NCBI RefSeq assembly: GCF_018502385.1 | Contig: NZ_CP075523.1 | Span: forward strand, 868,001-932,000 | Reading direction: 5' to 3' | Source: Synechococcus sp. LA31 | GTDB taxonomy: Bacteria; Cyanobacteriota; Cyanobacteriia; PCC-6307; Cyanobiaceae | DNA: 64,000 nt | In this document: one piece after another, positions 1 to 7,506 of the stretch | How positions within the stretch are numbered: the first letter of the stretch is position 1 | Layout of the letters: every line of letters begins with the position of its first letter | Program-made: the position numbers and the translations under genes | Notes under the pieces: model-generated | What the model was told of the DNA's origin: nothing | Seen by the model: the letters and a program-made list of their open reading frames with translations, nothing else | Databases searched by the model: none

Positions 1-420
1 GTGGGCGTGCGCAGCACACGTCTTCGCAGCATCAATGGTGAGGCGATTGTGATGAGCAACAGTGAGCTCACCGGATCGGTAGTGGCCAACTACGGCTCGA
101 TGGAGAGGCGGCGCTTGATCTACCGCCTCGGGGTGACCTACGACACCAGCCACAGCACGCTGGAGCGGATTCCAGCTCTGCTCCAGGAGATCGTGGAAAG
201 TGGAGGTGATGCAGAGTTTGACCGCTGCCACTTTGTGTCTTTCAACGACAGCAGCCTTGATTTCGAACTGGTGTATTTCGTGCCAACCAGCGATTTTGGC
301 CAGGCGATGACTGTGCAACAGCGCATCAATCTGGAGATCGTGAAGCGATTTGCCGAGCAAAGCATCGACTTCGCCTTCCCAACCCGCACGGTGCAGATGA
401 TCCAGCCAACGGTCGACTGA
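1..420 (+). CDS. MscS-family mechanosensitive channel, C-terminal part (cut by left edge)
   Basis: The reading frame is open from the first base, so the gene starts outside the window and only about 139 C-terminal residues are present. They fit the end of the MscS beta domain followed by the cytoplasmic alpha/beta domain: RRRLIYRLGVTYDT, then the hydrophilic stretch with DRCHFVSFNDSSLDFELVY, ending with the FAFPTRTV motif typical of the MscS C-terminus. The family forms inner-membrane channels that release solutes on hypo-osmotic shock. The pore-lining helix is not in the window, so conductance type cannot be judged. It lies 60 bp upstream of rpmB on the same strand. Confidence 0.85.
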   Translation: MGVRSTRLRSINGEAIVMSNSELTGSVVANYGSMERRRLIYRLGVTYDTSHSTLERIPALLQEIVESGGDAEFDRCHFVSFNDSSLDFELVYFVPTSDFGQAMTVQQRINLEIVKRFAEQSIDFAFPTRTVQMIQPTVD

Positions 421-480
421 TAGGATCTCAGCTGGCTCCGCTTGGAGTCATGTCGTCATTATTCCCTCAGAAGGTCGGTC

Positions 481-717
481 ATGTCCCGGGTCTGCCAGCT
501 CACAGGCAAGCGCGCCAACAACGGCATGGCCGTGTCCCACTCCCACGTTCGGACGAAAAAGCTTCAGCAGGTGAACCTTCAGGAACGTCGCCTGTGGTGG
601 TCTGAAGGCAATCGTTTCGTGAAGCTGCGCGTTTCAACACGTGCTCTGAAGACCATCCAGAAGAAGGGTCTTGGTGCCTACGCCAAAGAGCTGGGCATCA
701 ATCTGGCCAAGATCTGA
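481..717 (+). CDS. rpmB: 50S ribosomal protein L28
   Basis: The 78-residue product has the usual bacterial L28 length and sequence: [11 protein letters not shown] at the N-terminus, [15 protein letters not shown] in the basic first half, and a C-terminal [15 protein letters not shown] segment. It is a structural component of the large ribosomal subunit. The ATG at 481 is chosen because it gives the canonical [10 protein letters not shown] start; the frame is open further upstream but that part does not look like L28. The first CxxC half is seen (RVCQLTGK) but there is no second zinc-type cysteine pair, so this is a C-minus form. Confidence 0.97.
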   Translation: MSRVCQLTGKRANNGMAVSHSHVRTKKLQQVNLQERRLWWSEGNRFVKLRVSTRALKTIQKKGLGAYAKELGINLAKI

Positions 718-732
718 GTCGGCTCTTCAACG

Positions 733-1305
733 ATGCAGCGCCGCCAACTTCTGCGCGGACTCGCCATCACCTCTGTGAGCCTGCTGGGTTTCTCTCGGCA
801 GGCTCTTGCTTTGGGTGGCGTGCTTCCAGCCGAAGGCGAACCAGCCCCGGCCTTTCAACTCCATGGCGTGGTGCCGGGATCCGATGGATCCGCCATGGAA
901 GCCGATCGCAGCCTGGCCGACTTTGCTGGCCGCTGGCTGGTGCTGTATTTCTATCCCCGCGATTTCACCGAGGGCTGCACGATCGAAGCCCGCGGTTTTC
1001 AGCGCGACCTGGATGCCTTTCACCGGGCTGGCGCTGAGGTCGTGGGTGTGAGTGCAGACAGCGCGGAATCCCATGCCGAGTTCTGCGGCAGCGAGGCCTT
1101 GGCTTATCCGCTGCTCTCCGATCCGGGTGGTCAAGTGAGCAAGGCCTACGGGAGTTGGATCCCTCCTTTTTCGCAACGCCACACCTTTTTGATCGATCCC
1201 GATGGGGTGTTACGGCAGATTTGGGTAGCCGTGCGGCCCAGTGGGCATAGCCAGGATGTGCTGGGCAGTCTCAAGCGCCAGGCGGCAGACCATCCGAGCG
1301 CCTAA
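733..1305 (+). CDS. Exported peroxiredoxin of the BCP/PrxQ family
   Basis: A 190-residue thiol peroxidase with an N-terminal export signal. Residues 1-27 carry a twin-arginine-like RRQLLRG followed by a hydrophobic stretch ending in ALALGG, suggesting Tat-dependent export to the thylakoid lumen or periplasm. The AhpC/TSA domain follows, with peroxidatic Cys82 in FTEGCTIEA. PrxQ proteins usually have a resolving cysteine five residues later; here that position is Arg87, and the only other downstream cysteine is Cys118 (AEFCGS). Expected role is reduction of hydrogen peroxide or lipid peroxides. The gene starts 15 bp after rpmB and its 3' end overlaps the convergent C39-like gene by 35 bp. Confidence 0.85.
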   Translation: MQRRQLLRGLAITSVSLLGFSRQALALGGVLPAEGEPAPAFQLHGVVPGSDGSAMEADRSLADFAGRWLVLYFYPRDFTEGCTIEARGFQRDLDAFHRAGAEVVGVSADSAESHAEFCGSEALAYPLLSDPGGQVSKAYGSWIPPFSQRHTFLIDPDGVLRQIWVAVRPSGHSQDVLGSLKRQAADHPSA

Positions 1306-1963
1306 AGCTCATGCACCAACCGCTGCCCGGGCCCTCCACCTCCCATCGCGGCAGCCAGTGGCGCCAGCTGTAGGGCACGTTGTGGCCACCTGAGCCCACC
1401 CGTACATAGCCACCGTTGATGTTGTCGAGTTCTCCGTAGGGGTCGTTGAACACCCCGGCGCCGGGTTCAAACCCAATGGCAAGAATCCAGTGGCCACCTC
1501 CCCGGGGTGCAGACGAGGAGCCGTGGTGAAGAAAACCGGTCCCAACCGGGTACCCGGCTTTCAACTCCTCCTCCAGCAGGCGGCGATCGCCCGTGGTTCG
1601 ATAACGCGCCAGCACGCCGTAGTCAGCGCAAGCCTGAATCTGGGCTTGCGCCGAGGTGGTGTCGCCGTAGCGGCGCAGGGTGTGCAGATAGGTGTCGTCG
1701 GCGTTGGAGCCCTTCAACGCATCCGGCCTCAGGTATTTCACGGCCATCGCGCAGGTGCTGGAAAAACACATGCGATAGGCCTGGCCGGGAATACGGCTGT
1801 CGGTCTGAACGTAGTACTGACGCACGGGCAGCAACAAACGCTGACCGGTCGAGAGAGTCATGCCCTTCAGGCCGCTTCCCTCCTGGTAGCACGCTCCATC
1901 CGATTGAGGTGCGCCATGCCCACATGCAAGCTGTCGCAGTAGAGGCAGGTGCCTTGGAAACAC
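1271..1963 (-). CDS. C39-like (papain-fold) peptidase domain protein, 5' end probably frameshifted
   Basis: The downstream part is a recognisable C39-like cysteine peptidase fold: an oxyanion Gln and candidate nucleophile in GQAYRMCFSSTCAM, the catalytic His in GGGHWILAIGF and the Asp/Asn region FNDPYGE. Family members cleave peptides or serve as secretion-linked proteases; no ABC partner is adjacent, so the substrate is unknown. The first about 25 residues of this frame (MFPRHLPLLRQ...) look like out-of-frame translation, while a sensible N-terminus lies in another frame at 1867-2046. I infer a single-base indel near 1885-1925, or a sequencing error. The conserved part resumes at EGSGLKGMTLSTGQ. 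Confidence 0.65.
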   Translation of the reverse strand: MFPRHLPLLRQLACGHGAPQSDGACYQEGSGLKGMTLSTGQRLLLPVRQYYVQTDSRIPGQAYRMCFSSTCAMAVKYLRPDALKGSNADDTYLHTLRRYGDTTSAQAQIQACADYGVLARYRTTGDRRLLEEELKAGYPVGTGFLHHGSSSAPRGGGHWILAIGFEPGAGVFNDPYGELDNINGGYVRVGSGGHNVPYSWRHWLPRWEVEGPGSGWCMSFRRSDGLPPGA

Positions 1964-2046
1964 ACCTGAAACAGCTCACCACCACTGGCTTTTAGCTGAT
2001 GGATTCTGCCGCCACTGGCACCGATTAACACCGGTTGAGAGGTCAT
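1867..2046 (-). pseudogene. Detached N-terminal segment of the C39-like protein
   Basis: Starting at the ATG complementary to 2044-2046, this frame reads MTSQPVLIGASGGRIHQL and then GELFQVCFQGTCLYCDSLHVG before running into a stop at 1867. It has no conserved end of its own. Its last residues coincide with the start of the recognisable C39-like frame, where QEGSGLKGM begins in the other register. The simplest reading is that both pieces were one gene of about 258 codons broken by a frameshift. Confidence 0.5.
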
Positions 2047-2123
2047 GCTGCACACCGAGTCATCAACGGCCAGAGGGTGGCGTGGCCCGCATGCGGGCAC
2101 CATCGGTAGAAAGACCGCTCCTG

Positions 2124-2147
2124 GGGGCTAATTCGCGGATTAGCCCC
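2124..2147 (-). terminator. Hairpin at the csaB stop codon
   Basis: A 9-bp perfect inverted repeat (GGGGCTAAT and ATTAGCCCC) with a 6-base loop spans the csaB stop codon. There is no T-run after it on either strand, so it is at best a weak or Rho-assisted terminator, or an mRNA 3'-end stabiliser. Confidence 0.4.
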
Positions 2148-3219
2148 TCACCAAGCTGGCCAGCAGATCGGCGTGCACAGCCGTGGCTTGGCGCATCGCT
2201 TCAAGTGCCTCCGTTGCGGGGGGGTGCTCTAGGGCATCACGCCAAATGATGCCAAGTTCCGATGCACTGATCGGGCCGTCAGCAAGGTCGATGGCACTGC
2301 AGCCCAACTGTTGCGCGCAGGCCTGCACCTTGGGGTCATAGCTCAAGGCACTGACTGCACTGCCTGAGAGGGCAGCCAGCACGAGGGCATGCAAACGCAT
2401 GGCAAGCACCAGGGATGCGCCTCGAAACAAGGCCATGGCCTCGGAAGGCGATGAAGCCTGAACCACACGGCTTCGGTGCAGCAGGCTCTGACCCACCAAC
2501 CCCTGGGCGGTGAGCTGCTCCAGCAGAGGTGTGTCCTGCTCGCGGTGGAAGGGAAGCCAGATCACCTCACGATCACAACGCTCCGCCAACTGTTCGAGGG
2601 CCTGCAGATAAGGCCTCCAGGCTTCACCCTGAAGATGCGCTGTTGGGCGCCAGCACACCACAACCGGTCCGCCTCTCCCCAGCCAGTGCTGACGGGGCAG
2701 ACTCCACACTGCATCGCTGCCGTGCGGGGCGTGCAGACCGAGGTCTTGGGCAAGCCTCGCGGAGGCTGGATCACGCCAAGTAACACCTGAAACCAGCGAC
2801 AACAGACCACGAACCAGAGCGCGGCTACGGCGGCGCTTTAACGGGCCAAGACCCTGGGCATAGAGCAGCACAGGCTTGTGTTGCAACCGGGCCGTCGTGA
2901 TCAGTGCGGCGTAATAGAGAAGGCTGCGAAAGCTGGTGGCGTCTTGCAGCAGGCTGCCACCACCAAGAACGAGAGCTTGGCAGCGGCCCATGGCCGCCCA
3001 CACATCCCTGAGGCTGCGCCGTTGCACCGTGTTGACCCGGTGGCGTGACTGCACATCCAGCTGATCAAAGGCGGTCACAAGCGGGGTGACACTTAGCGGC
3101 AACTGGTTGAGCAACACCTCGAGCAGGGCGTCATCCCCGAGGTTGTGCTCGCCGTAGTAGCCGCACAGCAGCACGGGTTGCGTCACGCCGGTTGGATCAA
3201 ATTCGGCCCAGCTTGACAT
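2140..3219 (-). CDS. csaB: Polysaccharide pyruvyl transferase CsaB
   Basis: A 359-residue protein with the CsaB pattern: N-terminal CGYYGEHNLGDDALLEVL (Rossmann-like sugar-transferase fold), VLGGGSLLQDATS around residue 90, and a second half-domain with MRLHALVLAALSG and DPKVQACAQQLG. CsaB adds pyruvate ketals to cell-wall polysaccharide; the modified sugar anchors S-layer-homology (SLH) proteins, and cyanobacterial outer membranes carry SLH porins. The start at 3219 gives the standard N-terminus. A 66-aa ORF lies 14 bp upstream on the same strand. Confidence 0.9.
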   Translation of the reverse strand: MSSWAEFDPTGVTQPVLLCGYYGEHNLGDDALLEVLLNQLPLSVTPLVTAFDQLDVQSRHRVNTVQRRSLRDVWAAMGRCQALVLGGGSLLQDATSFRSLLYYAALITTARLQHKPVLLYAQGLGPLKRRRSRALVRGLLSLVSGVTWRDPASARLAQDLGLHAPHGSDAVWSLPRQHWLGRGGPVVVCWRPTAHLQGEAWRPYLQALEQLAERCDREVIWLPFHREQDTPLLEQLTAQGLVGQSLLHRSRVVQASSPSEAMALFRGASLVLAMRLHALVLAALSGSAVSALSYDPKVQACAQQLGCSAIDLADGPISASELGIIWRDALEHPPATEALEAMRQATAVHADLLASLVRG

Positions 3220-3233
3220 CGAAGTGCCTTCGA

Positions 3234-3434
3234 TCAGGCTGAGGCCGCCAGACGTTGACGCAGCAGCTGAATCTGCTCATCGATCAACTGACGCGCCCCA
3301 CCAAGGCTGGCGGCGCGGCCGACAACCGCACCGCTGCTGTGTTGAATCAGGTAAGCGCCGTCACAGCGTGGATAGCCGATCAATTGAATACGGCAACCGC
3401 GGTGCAGCCAGCAAGGAGGCGATGAAAAGGCCAT
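3234..3434 (-). CDS. Small hypothetical protein upstream of csaB
   Basis: A 66-residue reading frame, taking the ATG at 3434 (another ATG is directly upstream at 3437 and the frame is open to 3530). The second half looks like real protein: CRIQLIGYPRCDGAYLIQ, then a GAVVGRAASLGGARQLID segment and a basic C-terminal helix. This beta-hairpin plus helix pattern is common in small cyanobacterial proteins that copy a short domain after a -GR- turn. I do not recognise the family. It ends 14 bp before csaB on the same strand and is probably cotranscribed. Confidence 0.5.
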   Translation of the reverse strand: MAFSSPPCWLHRGCRIQLIGYPRCDGAYLIQHSSGAVVGRAASLGGARQLIDEQIQLLRQRLAASA

Positions 3435-3814
3435 CATGATGGCGAGCAGCTCTGTGGGCACTGGAGCGCAAGCATGAGCAAAAACAACAGGTCCTGTGCC
3501 CATCGAGCAGCTGTCAGCAGCGGCAATCAACGCTGACCCAGGAGGTCCAGCCAGCTGAGTGAGTCAGAGACAGGCAGGGCCTCAGACGCGGACGTGCACG
3601 GAATACTGAACACACACTCGCCTTGAAAATCAGGCTGGCGGCCTGTCTGAGGAGACGAACAATCAGTGGTCACCACAACGGGCATCGGGACGTTTGAACG
3701 GGCCGTCATGAACATCAGGATCACAAGGCCATGCTGCTGTGATTGAGCCGTTGAGCTGGCGTTGTGGAACGCGGCGGCAGGTGCTCCAGACCACAGCTGA
3801 GCTGCTCACACCTT
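3435..3814. other. Region without a convincing gene
   Basis: About 380 bp between the csaB-upstream ORF and the PAS gene. The only ORF is a 65-codon minus-strand frame (3527-3724) with no recognisable composition or start signal. I see no tRNA-like fold or clear terminator. It may hold the promoter of the small ORF-csaB unit. Confidence 0.4.
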
Positions 3815-4615
3815 TCACCCCATCGGCACGCCAGCATTAAGCCGCTCCGCCAACGACAACGCCTCGCTGGCGAGCCTTTGTTCATGGGCGACCCGATCGC
3901 TCACATCACGCTGCACAGACACCCAGTGGGTGTACCAGCCATTGGTATCAGCCATGGGAGCCACCTTGAGGTCGATCCAGCAGGTCTGGCCATCGCGCCG
4001 GTAATTGAGCACCTGCATGCGGGAAGGCTGCCATTGATCCATGGCCCGACGCAGCCGAGCCGTGGTCTCGCGGCATGTCTTGAGCCCCTGAAACAGTCTT
4101 GGGCTGCGGCCGAGCAACTCATGCAGTTGATAACCGGTCTGATCGAGCAGCGATTGGTTGGCAAACAAGATCAGGGGTCCAGGTGCGTCCAACGGCTCCG
4201 CCAAGGTCACCAACACAGCATCTTGTGCCGTATCCAAGACGGCCTCCAACAAACGCCGATAGGTGTCTTCGGGGCTGCCGGAGTCGAGATCATCAAAGCG
4301 CTGGGCCCGGCGGCGCAGAATCCCGATCCCAAACCCGCAGTCGGTGCGGAACAGGCGCACCCGTGTGGCCAGCTCCACAGGCGTGGGCTGGGCCAGGGCC
4401 ACCACGTGATCACGCGGACCCACGTGCAGCCGATCTCGCTCCTGAATGATGAGCTCTGAGAGGGCTGGCCAGCATTGCTTCAAAGGCTGTGAAAGCCACG
4501 TTTCTGTGTGGCGACCCAAGCGGTGGGTCGCCGTGCGATCCACATGGCTGATGACCCCATCAGGACCACAGAGCAGGAGTCCGTCGCCAGGTTCCAGCAG
4601 GAAATAGGGACGCAC
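3815..4615 (-). CDS. PAS-domain sensor protein without an output domain
   Basis: The 266-residue product has a divergent N-terminal region (residues 1-125, beginning with a PAS-like GDGLLLCGPDGVISHVDRTA) and a clear PAS domain at about 130-250 (FANQSLLDQTGYQLHELLGRSPRLFQG, then WIDLKVAPM and WVSVQRDVSDR). The second PAS resembles the LOV type, but where LOV domains have the photoactive cysteine in NCRFLQG this protein has SPRLFQG, so LOV photochemistry is not expected. There is no kinase, GGDEF or DNA-binding domain; the protein stops after a short helical tail. It may pass its signal by protein contact. Weak alternative starts exist upstream of residue 10. Confidence 0.75.
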   Translation of the reverse strand: MRPYFLLEPGDGLLLCGPDGVISHVDRTATHRLGRHTETWLSQPLKQCWPALSELIIQERDRLHVGPRDHVVALAQPTPVELATRVRLFRTDCGFGIGILRRRAQRFDDLDSGSPEDTYRRLLEAVLDTAQDAVLVTLAEPLDAPGPLILFANQSLLDQTGYQLHELLGRSPRLFQGLKTCRETTARLRRAMDQWQPSRMQVLNYRRDGQTCWIDLKVAPMADTNGWYTHWVSVQRDVSDRVAHEQRLASEALSLAERLNAGVPMG

Positions 4616-4704
4616 AGAACAACCAAAACGTGCTGGACCCTAGACAGACCCGCTGCACTGGTGAAAGCCTTGCAACACGCTGTCGCAGCGCCGCAGCGTT
4701 GGTC

Positions 4705-4730
4705 AAAAAAAACAGCCCCTGAGGAGCTGT
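4705..4730 (-). terminator. Rho-independent terminator of the DUF1400 hydrolase gene
   Basis: Read on the minus strand, an 8-bp stem (ACAGCTCC with GGGGCTGT, one G-T pair) with a 3-base loop is followed by eight Ts. It lies about 60 bp beyond the stop of the gene at 4792-6306. Confidence 0.8.
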
Positions 4731-4791
4731 GTGAGGAGGCTTCGCCCGAAGCAAAGCGCTAGAGGTGGAGCAAGGCCATGGGGATCAATAC

Positions 4792-6306
4792 TCAACGAGC
4801 CTGCACGTTGCCCGTGACATCGGCCATCGGCTTCGCTGTGCTGCCCCAGGGGCCTGGTGGCAGCAGCGGCGGTGCTCCAAGCGAGGGCTGTGCAGCCGCA
4901 CCGGCCGCGAAGGAACGGTTCGTCCACTCCACGAGCAGCGGGGCCAACACACCGCCGTCAGGCGCTTGCCCCGCCCGCAGGTTGAAGTGATCCCCTCCCT
5001 GCACCAGCACTAACTGATTGCCTTTGGGCGTCGCCGCACCAAAGGGCACCACCGCTTCAGGATCCGGCGGCACCACCCAGTCGCGGGTGCCGCTCACCAG
5101 CAACACCCGCGCGGAGAGCTGCTGAGCGGCACCCCGCGGAAACAGAAGCGACACCGGTGGACTAACGGCCGCCACCGCAATCACGCGCGGATCGTCGATC
5201 GCGGCCTGGTCAACCCCACTGATCCAGCTGCATTGCAGCGTCCAGCTGAGATTGCGATCGGGATCCTGGATGTCATCACAGCGAGCTTTGAGCGAGGCAG
5301 TTTCCGGCTTCATCCCGGCCAACTGCAGCGCGGTGGTGGCGCCCCAGGAATGGCCAATCACCACCACACGCTCGGCATCAACGCCCATCACCCCCGGCAG
5401 TGAGCCAGTGGCCACGGCATCGTTGATGGCGCTCACATCCCTCGCCCTTAGACCGAGTTCTGAGGGAGAGGGAGGCGATGCCTTGCCCGTCAACACCATG
5501 TGTTGCTGTTCGTTGTCGCTGCCTGGGTGGCGCGGCAACACCACGGTGTAGCCCTGCGCCGCCAACTGCTCCCCCCACCCCTCGAAATTGGCAGGGCTGT
5601 CCCACAGGCCGTGCGAGATCACCACAAGGCGACCATTGGCCTGGCCCTGGGGCTGAATCACCACAAGTTCCAGCGGCTCGGGCCTGTGAGGAACGACCAG
5701 GCTCTGACGGCTCAACCGCACGCTGGCTGGGGACGCAGCGGTAACAGGGGAAGAAGCGGGCGTTGCAGCGGCCATGAGCTGATCAGCCCGGCGCCGTTGG
5801 CGCAACATGCGCGCAAGCACCATCTGCGCCTGGCTCAGATTGAGGCGCACTCGCTCACCGGGGATGGCCTGCATCAGCTGCAACAAGGTGGGCTGTCCGT
5901 CTGGCGATGCGGCGGCAGCCTTGTCGAGCGCTTCTTTGAGCCTCTCTCCGCTCAAATCTGCGCTCTGCCCCTCCACCGTGCCAAACGACGACACCAGCAG
6001 CAGCGTCTGTTGCAACAAGGGCGTACCCACAGCGCTGTCGGTGAGTTGGCGGAAACTCACCGGCACCGGCTGGTTCAGCAAGTTGAGCAGCTTTCGGCCT
6101 AGCTCACCATCACTGGCGCGATCCAGCTCTGCCAAATCGCTTGTGCCTCGCAACAGCGCTTCAGGGCTGCTCAGCTCGCTGAGATTCACCTTGAGGGTGT
6201 TCTGCAGAAGAGGCAGCTCAACAATCACCTCTTCGATCGCGATGGCTGCAGTGGTCTGCGACAGCAATGCAGCGAGCGCTAAAGCAGACCCAATCCTGGT
6301 GCGCAT
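4792..6306 (-). CDS. Exported alpha/beta hydrolase with N-terminal DUF1400 domain
   Basis: A 504-residue protein. Residues 1-23 form a signal peptide (SALALAALLSQTTAAIA). A DUF1400-type helical domain follows to about residue 165. The alpha/beta-hydrolase domain covers about 200-480: nucleophile in VVIGHSWGATTAL, acid in SGTRDWVVPPD and histidine in QGGDHFNL, all in the correct order. Cyanobacterial members are predicted periplasmic esterases or lipases; the substrate is unknown. It has its own terminator (4705-4730) and about 27 bp separate it from the upstream small gene. Confidence 0.85.
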   Translation of the reverse strand: MRTRIGSALALAALLSQTTAAIAIEEVIVELPLLQNTLKVNLSELSSPEALLRGTSDLAELDRASDGELGRKLLNLLNQPVPVSFRQLTDSAVGTPLLQQTLLLVSSFGTVEGQSADLSGERLKEALDKAAAASPDGQPTLLQLMQAIPGERVRLNLSQAQMVLARMLRQRRRADQLMAAATPASSPVTAASPASVRLSRQSLVVPHRPEPLELVVIQPQGQANGRLVVISHGLWDSPANFEGWGEQLAAQGYTVVLPRHPGSDNEQQHMVLTGKASPPSPSELGLRARDVSAINDAVATGSLPGVMGVDAERVVVIGHSWGATTALQLAGMKPETASLKARCDDIQDPDRNLSWTLQCSWISGVDQAAIDDPRVIAVAAVSPPVSLLFPRGAAQQLSARVLLVSGTRDWVVPPDPEAVVPFGAATPKGNQLVLVQGGDHFNLRAGQAPDGGVLAPLLVEWTNRSFAAGAAAQPSLGAPPLLPPGPWGSTAKPMADVTGNVQAR

Positions 6307-6333
6307 CTGCCGTCGGCAACAAGCGGCAGAAGG

Positions 6334-6504
6334 TTAGGCGTGTTCCACAGCATCGATCCGGTAGTACTCCCGCTCATCGGAGCAGCAGAGATCGGCGTAG
6401 TAGCGCTCGAGCACGGCGTAGGCCTCGTCGTAGGTAGCGAAGGCCTGGCCAGCGATGGCGTCGGTGACGCCGTCATCGCGGCGGATCACAAAGCGATCAG
6501 TCAT
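6334..6504 (-). CDS. Small conserved cyanobacterial hypothetical protein
   Basis: A 56-residue acidic protein starting MTDRFVIRRDDG; the frame is open for ten more codons upstream but those overlap the preceding gene, so the ATG at 6504 is preferred, 5 bp after the stop of the 150-aa gene. It contains FATYDEAYAVLERYYADLCCSDE, which looks like a helix-rich small fold. Function unknown; the spacing suggests it is the last gene of an operon starting at 7398. Confidence 0.65.
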   Translation of the reverse strand: MTDRFVIRRDDGVTDAIAGQAFATYDEAYAVLERYYADLCCSDEREYYRIDAVEHA

Positions 6505-6509
6505 GGCGC

Positions 6510-6962
6510 TCAGGCGGAGACCGTTGTGGCCCATGGGGCGATGGCAGCAGGAAGCTGCTCAAGCGCAAGGCCTTCGCCGCGAGATCTGAGCAAAGCCTGC
6601 AACCCAATGCTGCGGCGATCTGGGTGCAACTGAAAAGACGGGACTAACCAGAACGACCACTGAACGGGATCGAGCGGATCCTCGCCCTGCTCCCCAGCTT
6701 GGAGCAGGCCAAACAGCAGGGCTTCTGATCGGCACTCGGCCATTCGAAACGTGGTGGGTTCGTCCTGATCGAAGCGGGCGGAACTGAGCAGTAGCGGCTG
6801 CGCAAGGCCCGGCAGGCAGAGTTCGCTCACGTGGCCGCGATCGGGTGCTGCATGCCCAGCCGGATCGAGATCCAGCACATTCAGAACCTGCCACATCCAG
6901 CAGCACTGGAGCAGGCGCGGCTCCAGCAGGTCTGGATGACTCCAGCGCAAAAAAGCATCCAC
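6510..6962 (-). CDS. Conserved hypothetical protein
   Basis: A 150-residue soluble protein with many Leu, Trp and Gln residues (FLRWSHPDLLEPRLLQCCWMW at the N-terminus, QWSFWLVPSFQLHPDRRSIGLQ in the middle). No signal peptide, membrane segment or catalytic motif can be recognised. It lies between a small membrane-protein gene 19 bp upstream and a 56-aa gene 5 bp downstream, all on the minus strand, so the three are probably one transcript. Confidence 0.65.
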   Translation of the reverse strand: MDAFLRWSHPDLLEPRLLQCCWMWQVLNVLDLDPAGHAAPDRGHVSELCLPGLAQPLLLSSARFDQDEPTTFRMAECRSEALLFGLLQAGEQGEDPLDPVQWSFWLVPSFQLHPDRRSIGLQALLRSRGEGLALEQLPAAIAPWATTVSA

Positions 6963-6981
6963 CCCTGCAGTGTGGCAGCGC

Positions 6982-7398
6982 TCAGCGCAACAACAGCCAA
7001 ACCACCAACGCCACCAGTGGCACCAGCAGGATCAAAGCTGCAGCGGCAAGCCCAAGAAGTAGGCGCCTTGTGGTCTGCGGCCAGCCAAGCAGACCAATCC
7101 AGATCGGCGTTAGCAGCCACAGCGGCGGCAGCAGCAATGAAACGGCCAACAGCAGCAGCAACGTTCGGCGCCGGTGAGCCCGGCGTAAGGCGAGTGCCTG
7201 CAGCTGGTCGCGCTCGTCATCACTGAGCCAGCGCCCGTGGATTCGTGCGAGCTCCAGCTCATCGTGGAGCTGGCTCTGCTGGCGAGCATCAGGTGAGGCC
7301 AGCTCGCGCGCGGCATCGACAACCCCCGCACCCGCTTCTCGAAGCAACCAGGCCGCATTCAGCACGCCACGGCGTACACCATCGCGCAGCGGAACCAT
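6982..7398 (-). CDS. Small membrane protein, function unknown
   Basis: A 138-residue protein with a soluble amphipathic N-terminal half (about 1-75, charged, including LHDELELARIHGRWLSDDERDQL) followed by two hydrophobic segments: LLLLLAVSLLLPPLWLLTPIW and, after a short basic loop (QTTRRLLLG), LAAAALILLVPLVALVVWLLL at the extreme C-terminus. The arrangement suggests a cytoplasmic helical domain anchored by a C-terminal hairpin. I do not recognise the family. It is first in the minus-strand run toward 6334. Confidence 0.65.
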   Translation of the reverse strand: MVPLRDGVRRGVLNAAWLLREAGAGVVDAARELASPDARQQSQLHDELELARIHGRWLSDDERDQLQALALRRAHRRRTLLLLLAVSLLLPPLWLLTPIWIGLLGWPQTTRRLLLGLAAAALILLVPLVALVVWLLLR

Positions 7399-7457
7399 GG
7401 ATCACGCGAACAGAGGGCAATCAACGATGGCTGCTGACAGCCACAGCTGGCGACATC

Positions 7458-7486
7458 AAAAAAAGCCCCGGTGTAACCCAGGGCTG
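7458..7486 (-). terminator. Rho-independent terminator of the 7507-8100 gene
   Basis: On the minus strand, AGCCCTGGG and the matching CCGGGGCT form a GC-rich stem around a 5-base loop, followed by seven Ts. It sits about 20 bp beyond the gene's stop codon. Confidence 0.85.
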
Positions 7487-7506
7487 AGATGCCATCGAGG
7501 CAGGGT

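Noticed and set aside
3527-3724. 65-codon minus-strand frame between csaB region and PAS gene
   Set aside because: No recognisable composition, ribosome site or neighbour logic; the adjacent genes do not need it.
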